In this document: positions 54,921 through 64,000 of the stretch, in pieces
How positions within the stretch are numbered: position 1 is the first letter of the stretch
How the letters are laid out: each line of letters begins with the position of its first letter
Assembly: GCA_040954595.2 (NCBI GenBank)
Contig: CM082587.2
Location: forward strand, 12,276,001-12,340,000
DNA length: 64,000 bases
Direction of reading: 5' to 3'
Source of the DNA: Balanoglossus misakiensis
Taxonomy: Eukaryota; Hemichordata
The notes under the pieces: model-generated
The model's database searches: none
The model's input: only the letters and a program-made list of their open reading frames with translations
Told to the model about the DNA's origin: nothing
Program-made: the position numbers and the translations under genes

Positions 54921-57005
54921 AAAAAGCTTTAAATCGAGAGAAAATTTTTAAAAGGAATCTTGAATGTTTAAAAGCCTAAATAAGGGTGTGTTTGAGTTAG
55001 AAATCACTATCTATTAATTTTTATTTAAAACGTGTGATATGTAAAAAATATCGTTTTGAACAGTTTTTGGGCCATAATAAAGGATGGTTTTGTATTGTGT
55101 TCAAAGAAAGGTTTTAGAATGATTAAACACTTTTTCAAAGCCTTAAATAGGGGTGTAATTATATAGAAATTGCTTTCTAAATCATTACCATTAAAAATAC
55201 GCTTTGTGAATATGACATTGATTTTATAAGGTATCAAACATTTTTTGTGAAAAATTAGTTTTTTATCATATATAAAAAGAAACGTTTAAGAATTATATAT
55301 TACTGTATTAGAGCTTTAAATATGCGTGTATTAATGTATCGATTGTTTATTTAATCATATTTTTTTCAAAATATAAAATGTGCATATAACATCATTTTAT
55401 TCCGTATTAAATAGTTTTTTTTATCTAATGTTCTAACAGTGTTTTGAAATGTTTCTTGTCTTTTTAGATATAAAAAAGTAATATGGAACATACATCGTTT
55501 TTTTATGTCGTATTGAAAAGTTTTCGTGCTTAAATATTGTGTTTAAGTAATACTTTCAATGAAAGTTTTTGAATGATTATAAAGTGTAGAATGTTTATAA
55601 TCCTAAATAAGATTGTGTTTGAGTTAAATGTGCGATATGAAGTTTTTGGGCCCGAATAAAGGATGGTTTTATGTTATGTTCAAAGAAAGGTTTTATAATC
55701 ATTAAACAGTTTTCCAAAGGCTTAAATAGGGATGTAAATATATAGAAATTGCTTGTTAAATCATTTCCGTTAAACATACGCTTTGTGAATATGACATTGA
55801 TTTTATATGGTATTAAACATTTTTTGTGAAAAATTAAAGCGTGTCATAGAAAAAAATTTCAAAAAGGTTTTTAATAATGACCCCACATTGTTTTATAGCC
55901 TAAATAAGTGGTTTTGAATTTAAAATGCTTATTGAATCGTTTTCATTTAATACATGCGATATGAAACTAACAACGTTTTTAGTATCGTATTGAGCAGTTT
56001 TCTTGCCAAATAATGTTATTTTGTAATACATTCAAAAGAGACTTTAGAATGATAAGCAAAACATTTATATTGGAAATGCTTATTAAATCATTTTCATATT
56101 AAAAACTTAATTTTGGCTTATTTGATTAATATTCAATACATATACGAATCAAAACATCTATTTTATATCAGTTTTGGGAGTTTATTATATTTTCAGATGA
56201 AAATAATTCGCAAGCCTAAAAATATTGGGTGTTTTTGAATTTGAAATCATTATCTAATAATTTTTTATTTAAAAGTGCGTTATGAACCAAATATCGTTTT
56301 AGTATTGTATTTAAAGTTTTTGTGCACAAATTAATGGTTGTTTTGCAGCATATTCAAAGAAATGATTTAGAATGATTTTGAAGTGTTCTGAAACCTTTAA
56401 TCATGTTGCATTCATGTTAAAATCGCTTGTTAAAACATTTTCATTTGAAGTAATCAATGTGAATAAAAACGATTTTATACCGAATTAAACCCTTTAAGTG
56501 AAAAATAATGCGTTTTATATCAAATTTCAAAGACGGGTTTAATAATGATCTCAGGGTGCTTTTTATGCCTAAATAAGTTTGTGTTTAACTTTAAAATGCT
56601 TTACGGATCATTTTTATTTAAAACCTGAAATATGGAACAAGCATTGTTTTAGTATCGTTTTAAACAGTTTTCATTCCCAAATAATTAGTTTTTTATCATA
56701 TATAAAAAGAAACGTTTAAGAATTATATATTACTGTATTAGAGCTTTAAATATGCGTGTATTTATGTATCGATTGTTTATTTAATCATATTTTTTTCAAA
56801 ATATACAATGTGCATATAACATCATTTTATATCGTATTAAATAGTTTTTTTTTATCCAAATGAGGGTGTTTTATAGTATTTTCGAAAAAAAATTGATTTC
56901 AATGTTTTAAGCCTAAAAGTAGGTTGTTTTTGAATTCAAAATGATATATTAATACCCGCAATTTTCAAAAAGATGATTCATGTTTATTTCCATTGTTTTG
57001 AAGCC
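54921..57005 (-). repeat. AT-rich higher-order satellite, inverted block
   Basis: At 54,920/54,921 (CGATATT/AAAAAGCTTT) the same monomers continue as reverse complement, for example AAATCGAGAGAAAATTTTT against AAAATTTTTCTCTCGATT near 49137, and CATGTTGCATTCATGTTAAA near 56402. About 1.5 higher-order units. Confidence 0.92.
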
Positions 57006-57850
57006 TAAATAAATACATTTTATGAAATAGCTGGCAGAGAATTAGTAGGAGTTTGTATTATTGACAGAAGTGAGTTCTTCCATGGGTAGGATCTTTGGTC
57101 ATGTATAAAAATTGTAGGGTTTGGTTCGTAATAGCGTTTTGGTGTTGTTTAGTTGGGTATGCGTTTGGATTTATGCCAATCTTTACGTTAAGAGTTTTTT
57201 GGGTGGTCTTCGAGTATTTGGTTATGATAGGGTTAGGGTCAATTTTGATTTGGTTTATCCCAAACCCAAACATCCCGTTAGAGTTATGATAGGTTGGGTG
57301 ACTTCCAGGATTTAAATGTGTGGTGGGTTTTGTGCGGTTTTGGGGATGGAGGTCGGGGTGGTGATAGGGCGGCATGGGAATATGTTGGGTTAAAGTTGGC
57401 TGGTTGTGGTGATAGCTGACAAGGTAGTGAGCCTTAGTTGATATTTGGAGTTTGATCGGTGATTGGTGTTTGAGTAATATTTTTTAAGAGTACAATTCTG
57501 GGATTGACTTCGGGGTGAGGTTTGAGGTAAGGAGTGGATTGGGTCGGTTATGGTGGGGTTCCAGTAAGGATTCGCGATGAGTGTGGAAGGATGATATATG
57601 GGATCAAATCTTTGGTCGTGTATTTGCTATAAATGGTAGGTTTTGGTTTGTAATAGAGTCCTGATGTTGTATTGTTGGAGTAGCAGTGGTAGAGTTTGGA
57701 TTTGGATGCCAATCTTTAAGTCAAGTGTTACAAGTTGGGGTGGGTGTAAGGTGTGGTGTAAGAGATAGAGGCATTATGGGTCTGGTGCGGTTTTGGTGAA
57801 GGAGGCCAGGGTGGAGATGGGAGGGGGGCTAGTGGGAATACATTGGGGTA
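57006..57850 (-). repeat. ~570-bp satellite, inverted block
   Basis: Reverse complement of the 44.6-48.0 kb family, about 1.5 units. The step from AT-rich satellite to this one (TAGGAGTTTGTATTATTGAC near 57046) is the mirror of that at about 47990-48030 (GTCAATAATACAAACTCCTA), so the boundary itself is conserved. It ends at about 57,850 directly against the minisatellite. Confidence 0.9.
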
Positions 57851-60800
57851 AAGACCCTTTGACACATCAACTCTAATCCTTGACCCTTGACCCTTAGATC
57901 CCTGATCTCCAACTCTTGAACTCTAACCCTTGACCTTTGACCCTTCAACCCTTGACCCTTGAACTATAACCTTTGACCCTTGAACTCTAATACTTGGTCA
58001 GACTGTTGAGCCTTCAACTCTAATCCTTGACCCTTGAACCCTTGATCCTTGATCTCAAACTCTTGAACTCTAATCCTTAACCCTTGACCTTTGACCCATC
58101 AACTTTGGACCCCTTAACTCAAACTTTTTAACCTTTGAACTCTAAACCTTGACCTTTGACTCTTGAACTACAACCTTTGACCCTTGAACTCTATCACTTG
58201 ACAATTAAACTCTAATACATGGCAACTGACTCTTGGTCCCTTGACCCTTGAACCTTGACCTCTGACCCTTGAACCTTGAACCTTTGACCTTTGAACTCTA
58301 ACCCTTGACCCTTGCCCCTTGACTCCTTGATTCTTGATCTCCAACTTATGAAATCCAACCCTTGACCTTTGACCCTTCAACCCTTGCCCCTTGACCCTAA
58401 ACTCACACTTTTTGAACTTTGAACTCTAACCCATGACCTTTGACCCTTCAAATCTAACTTTTAATCTTGACCTTTGACCCTTGACTTTTGACCCTTGACC
58501 CTTGACCCTTTGGCCCTTAATACTTTAATACTTGACCCCTTGATCATTGATATCCAACTCTTGAACTATAACCCTTGACCTTTGACCTTCAACCCTTGAC
58601 CCCTGACCTATAACCAATGACCCTTGAACTCTAATCATTGGTCAGACCGTTGAACTTCAACTCTTATCCTTGACCCTGGACCCCTTGATCCTTAATCTCC
58701 AACTCATGAAATCAAACCCTTGACTTTTGACCCTTCAACCCCAGCCCCTTGACCCTTAACTCAAACATTTTGAACTTTGAACCCTAACCCTTGACCTTTG
58801 ACCCTTCAAATCTAACTTTTAACCTTGACCTTTGACCTTTAACCCTTGAACCTTTGACCCTTGAACTTTAATCCTTGACCCTTGACCCCTTGATACTTGA
58901 TCTCCAACTCTTGAACTCTACCCCTTTACCTTTGAACCTTCAACCCTCAAACCCTGACCTATAACCCTTGACCCTTGAACTCTAATCCTTGGTCAATCCT
59001 TTGACCCTCCAACTCTAATACTTGACCCTTGACCCTTGACCCCTTGATCCTTGATCTCCAACTATGAAATCCAACCCTTGACATTTGACCCATCAACCCT
59101 CGCTCCTTGACCCTTAACTCCTTCTTTTTGAACTTTGAACCCTAACTATTGACCTTTGACCCTTCAAATCTAACGTTTAAAATTGACCTTTGACCTTTGA
59201 ACCTTTGACCCTCGAACTTTAATCCTTGACCCTTAACCCCTTGATCCTTGATCTCCAACTCTTGAACTCTAACCCTTGACCTTTGACCCTTCAAATCTAA
59301 CTTATAACATTGGCCTTTGATCCTTGACCCTTGACCCTTGACCCTTGACCCATTGACCCTTGAACTTTAATCTTTGACCCTTGACCCCTTGATCCCTGAT
59401 CTCCAAATCTTGAACACTCACCCATTACCTTTGAACCTTTAAATCTAACATTTAATCTTGACCTTAGTCCCTTGACTTTTGACCCTTGACCCTTGACCCT
59501 TTGACCCTTATATTTTAATACTTGACCCTTGACCCCTTGATCATTGATATCCAACTCTTGAACTATAACCCTTGACCTTTGACCTTCAACCCTTGACCCC
59601 TGACCCTTAACTCAAACATTTTGAACTTTGAACCCTAACCTTTGACCTTTGACCCTTCAAATCTAACTTTTAACCTTGACCTTTGACCCTTGAACCTTTG
59701 ACCCTTGAACTTTAATCTTTGACCCTTGACCCCTTGATCCTTGATCTCCAACTCTTGAACTCTACCCCTTTACCTTTGAACCTTCAACCCTCGAACCCTG
59801 ACCTATAACCCTTGACCCTTGAACTCTAATCCTTGGTCAATCCTTTGACCCTTCAACTCTAATACTTGACCCTTGACCCTTGACCCTTGACCATTGACCC
59901 CTTGATCCTTGATCTCCAACTCATGAAATCCAACCCTTGACCTTTGACTCAAATCTAACTTTTAACATTGACCTTTGACCCTTGCCCCTTGACCCTTTGA
60001 CCCTTGAACTTTAATCCTTGACCCTTGACCCCTTGATCCTTGATCTCCAAATCTTGAACTCTACCCCTTGACCTTTGACCCTTCAAATCTAACTTTTAAC
60101 CGTGACCTTTGACCCTTGACCTTTGACCCTTGACCCTTAGATCCCTGATCTCCAACTCTTGAACTCGAATCCTTGACCCTTGACCCCTTGATCCTTGATC
60201 TCCAACTCTTGAACTCTAATCCTTAACCATTGACCTTTGACCCATCAACCCTTGACCCCTTAACTCAAACTTTTTAACCTTTGAACTCTAACCCTTGACC
60301 TTTGACTCTTGAACTACAACCTTTGACCCTTGAACTCTATCACTTGACCATTAAACTCTAATACATGGCGACTGACTCTTGGTCCCTTGACCCTTGAACC
60401 TTGACCTCTGACACTTGAACCTTGAACTTTTGACCTTTCAACTCTAACCCTTGACCCTTGCCCCTTGACTCCTTGATTCTTGATCTCCAACTTATGAAAT
60501 CCAACCCTTGACCTTTGACCCTTCAACCCTTGCCCCTTGACCCTAAACTCAAACTTTTTGAACTTTGAACTCTAACCCATGACCTTTGACCCTTCAAATC
60601 TAACTTTTAATCTTGACCTTTGACCCTTGACTTTTGACCCTTGACCCTTTACCCTTTGGCCCTTAATACTTTAATACTTGACCCCTTGATCATTGATATC
60701 CAAATCTTGAACTATAACCCTTGACCTTTGACCTTCAACCCTTGACCCCTGACCTATAACCAATGACCCTTGAACTCTAATCATTGGTGGTCAGACCGTT

Positions 60801-63800
60801 GAACTTCAACTCTTATCCTTGACCCTGGACCCCTTGATCCTTAATCTCCAACTCATGAAATCAAACCCTTGACTTTTGACCCTTCAACCCCAGCCCCTTG
60901 ACCCTTAACTCAAACATTTTGAACTTTGAACCCTAACCCTTGACCTTTGACCCTTCAAATCTAACTTTTAACCTTGACCTTTGACCTTTAACCCTTGAAC
61001 CTTTGACCCTTGAACTTTAATCCTTGACCCTTGACCCCTTGATACTTGATCTCCAACTCTTGAACTCTACCCCTTTACCTTTGAACCTTCAACCCTCAAA
61101 CCCTGACCTATAACCCTTGACCCTTGAACTCTAATCCTTGGTCAATCCTTTGACCCTCCAACTCTAATACTTGACCCTTGACCCTTGACCCCTTGATCCT
61201 TGATCTCCAACTCATGAAATCCAACCCTTGACATTTGACCCATCAACCCTCGCTCCTTGACCCTTAACTCCTTCTTTTTGAACTTTGAACCCTAACTATT
61301 GACCTTTGACCCTTCAAATCTAACGTTTAAAATTGACCTTTGACCTTTGAACCTTTGACCCTCGAACTTTAATCCTTGACCCTTAACCCCTTGATCCTTG
61401 ATCTCCAACTCTTGAACTCTAACCCTTGACCTTTGACCCTTCAAATCTAACTTATAACATTGGCCTTTGATCCTTGACCCTTGACCCTTGACCCTTGACC
61501 CATTGACCCTTGAACTTTAATCTTTGACCCTTGACCCCTTGATCCCTGATCTCCAAATCTTGAACTCTCACCCATTACCTTTGAACCTTTAAATCTAACA
61601 TTTAATCTTGACCTTAGTCCCTTGACTTTTGACCCTTGACCCTTGACCCTTTGACCCTTATATTTTAATACTTGACCCTTGACCCCTTGATCATTGATAT
61701 CCAACTCTTGAACTATAACCCTTGACCTTTGACCTTCAACCCTTGACCCCTGACCCTTAACTCAAACATTTTGAACTTTGAACCCTAACCTTTGACCTTT
61801 GACCCTTCAAATCTAACTTTTAACCTTGACCTTTGACCCTTGAACCTTTGACCCTTGAACTTTAATCTTTGACCCTTGACCCCTTGATCCTTGATCTCCA
61901 ACTCTTGAACTCTACCCCTTTACCTTTGAACCTTCAACCCTCGAACCCTGACCTATAACCCTTGACCCTTGAACTCTAATCCTTGGTCAATCCTTTGACC
62001 CTTCAACTCTAATACTTGACCCTTGACCCTTGACCCTTGACCATTGACCCCTTGATCCTTGATCTCCAACTCATGAAATCCAACCCTTGACCTTTGACTC
62101 AAATCTAACTTTTAACATTGACCTTTGACCCTTGCCCCTTGACCCTTTGACCCTTGAACTTTAATCCTTGACCCTTGACCCCTTGATCCTTGATCTCCAA
62201 ATCTTGAACTCTACCCCTTGACCTTTGACCCTTCAAATCTAACTTTTAACCGTGACCTTTGACCCTTGACCTTTGACCCTTGACCCTTAGATCCCTGATC
62301 TCCAACTCTTGAACTCGAATCCTTGACCCTTGACCCCTTGATCCTTGATCTCCAACTCTTGAACTCTAATCCTTAACCATTGACCTTTGACCCATCAACC
62401 CTTGACCCCTTAACTCAAACTTTTTAACCTTTGAACTCTAACCCTTGACCTTTGACTCTTGAACTACAACCTTTGACCCTTGAACTCTATCACTTGACCA
62501 TTAAACTCTAATACATGGCGACTGACTCTTGGTCCCTTGACCCTTGAACCTTGACCTCTGACACTTGAACCTTGAACTTTTGACCTTTCAACTCTAACCC
62601 TTGACCCTTGCCCCTTGACTCCTTGATTCTTGATCTCCAACTTATGAAATCCAACCCTTGACCTTTGACCCTTCAACCCTTGCCCCTTGACCCTAAACTC
62701 AAACTTTTTGAACTTTGAACTCTAACCCATGACCTTTGACCCTTCAAATCTAACTTTTAATCTTGACCTTTGACCCTTGACTTTTGACCCTTGACCCTTT
62801 ACCCTTTGGCCCTTAATACTTTAATACTTGACCCCTTGATCATTGATATCCAAATCTTGAACTATAACCCTTGACCTTTGACCTTCAACCCTTGACCCCT
62901 GACCTATAACCAATGACACTTGAACTCTAATCATTGGTGGTCAGACCGTTGAACTTCAACTCTTATCCTTGACCCTTGACCCCCTTGATCCTTAATATCC
63001 AACTTATGAAATCAAACCCTTGACCTTTGACTCTTCAACCCCTGCCCCTTGACCCTTAACTCAAACATTTTGAACTTTGAACACTAACCTTTGACCTTTG
63101 ACCCTTCAAATCTAACTTTTAACCTTGACCTTTGACCTTTGACCCTTGAACCTTTGACCCTTGAACTTTAATCCTTGACCCTTGATCCCTTGATCCTTGA
63201 TCTCCAACTCTTGAACTCTACCCCTTTACCTTTGAACCTTCAACCCTCGAACCCTGACCTATAACCCTTGACCCTTGAACTCTAATCCTTGGTCAATCCT
63301 TTGACCCTTCAACTCTAAAACTTGACCCTTGACCCTTGACCCCTTGATCCTTGATCTCCAACTCATGAAATCCAACCCTTGACCTTTAACACTTCAACCC
63401 TCGCCCCTTGACCCTTAACTCATACTTTTTGAACTTTGAACGTTAACCCTTGACCTTTGACTCAAATCTAACTTTTAACATTGACCTTTGACCTTTGACC
63501 CTTGACCCTTTGACCCTTTAACTTTAATCCTTGACCCTTGACCCCTTGATCCTTGATCTCCAAATCTTGAACTCTACCCCTTGACCTTTACCCTTCAAAT
63601 CTAATTTTTAACCGTGACCTTTGACACTTGACCTTTGACCCTTAGATCCCTGATCTCCAACTCTTGAACTCTAACCCTTGACGTTTGACCCTTCAACCCT
63701 TGACCCTTGAACTATAACCTTTGACCCTTGAACTCTAATACTTGGTCAGACTGTTGAGCCTTCAACTCTCATCCTTGACCCTTGACCCCTTGATCCTTGA

Positions 63801-64000
63801 TCTCCAACTCTTGAACTCTAATCCTTAACCCTTGACCTTTGACCCATCAACCCTTAACCCCTTAACTCAAACTTTTTAACCTTTGAACTCTAACCCTTGA
63901 CCTTTGACTCTTGAACTACAACCTTTGACCCTTGAACTCTATCACTTGACCATTAAACTCTAATACATGGCGACTGACTCTTGGTCCCTTGACCCTTGAA
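57851..64000 (-). repeat. TTGACCC-type minisatellite, right arm
   Basis: Reverse-complement counterpart of 38690-43770 and open at the window end. A 2.15-kb higher-order unit is visible: segments at 58168, 60314 and 62464 recur at steps of 2,146 and 2,150, and 59297 recurs at 61447 (2,150). Units are almost identical over long stretches. Minus-strand frames of 70-85 aa are repeat translations. Confidence 0.93.

Noticed and set aside
50126-55777. Short open frames in the AT-rich block
   Set aside because: They recur with the satellite monomers; lysine- and phenylalanine-rich chance frames.

Overview
The window reads as nuclear DNA of an animal, most likely a marine invertebrate. Short GT-AG exons sit in long AT-rich introns, most of them one EGF-like module with phase 1-1 borders, and the DNA is full of transposons. 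I cannot name the species. No bacterial gene, tRNA, rRNA or CRISPR array was seen.

Layout. (1) About 1-38,640: plus-strand exons of an extracellular modular protein made of EGF-like modules (many with two extra cysteines) and ephrin-receptor-like (GCC2/GCC3) cysteine repeats. The locus is tandemly duplicated. D1 (1-3,175) recurs as D2 (35,349-38,280). X1 (3,203-19,844) recurs as X2 (19,845-34,561). U (34,562-35,348) is present once. The simplest ancestral order is ...D-X-U-D-X-U..., with U-D lost between X1 and X2. Many exons carry stops, frameshifts or lost cysteines. Most lesions are shared by both copies, so they predate the duplication, while other exons remain intact.

(2) Mobile DNA inside those copies. 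Each X holds, on the minus strand, a decayed Ty3/gypsy-type 5' end (LTR edge, leader, gag, protease) and a decayed CR1/L2-type LINE. In X1 part of gag is present as three tandem 1,238-bp units. TTAA-flanked inverted-repeat elements are frequent. Three of them (153-1969, 35645-36630, 36769-37360) have their empty site in the sister copy within this window. The largest has 636-bp inverted repeats around a broken gene with the cysteine signature of the P2X7 C-terminal ballast domain.

(3) About 38,690-64,000: almost pure satellite DNA in mirror order. From the left: a TCAAGGG-type minisatellite (38.7-43.8 kb), a short non-satellite stretch, a ~570-bp CA-rich satellite (44.6-48.0 kb), an AT-rich higher-order satellite (48.0-54.9 kb), then an orientation switch near 54,920. 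After it the same three families follow in reverse complement and reverse order (54.9-57.0, 57.06-57.85, 57.85-64.0 kb). The 570-bp satellite closely matches the 3' end of the LINE copies at 10.8-11.1 and 24.85-25.18 kb, where the reverse transcriptase frame runs into satellite sequence.

The most notable points are the mirror-ordered satellite block, the LINE-satellite chimera, the TTAA element with a ballast-domain gene, and the tandemly duplicated, partly decayed 8-cysteine EGF array. All similarity statements are by eye; no alignment was run.
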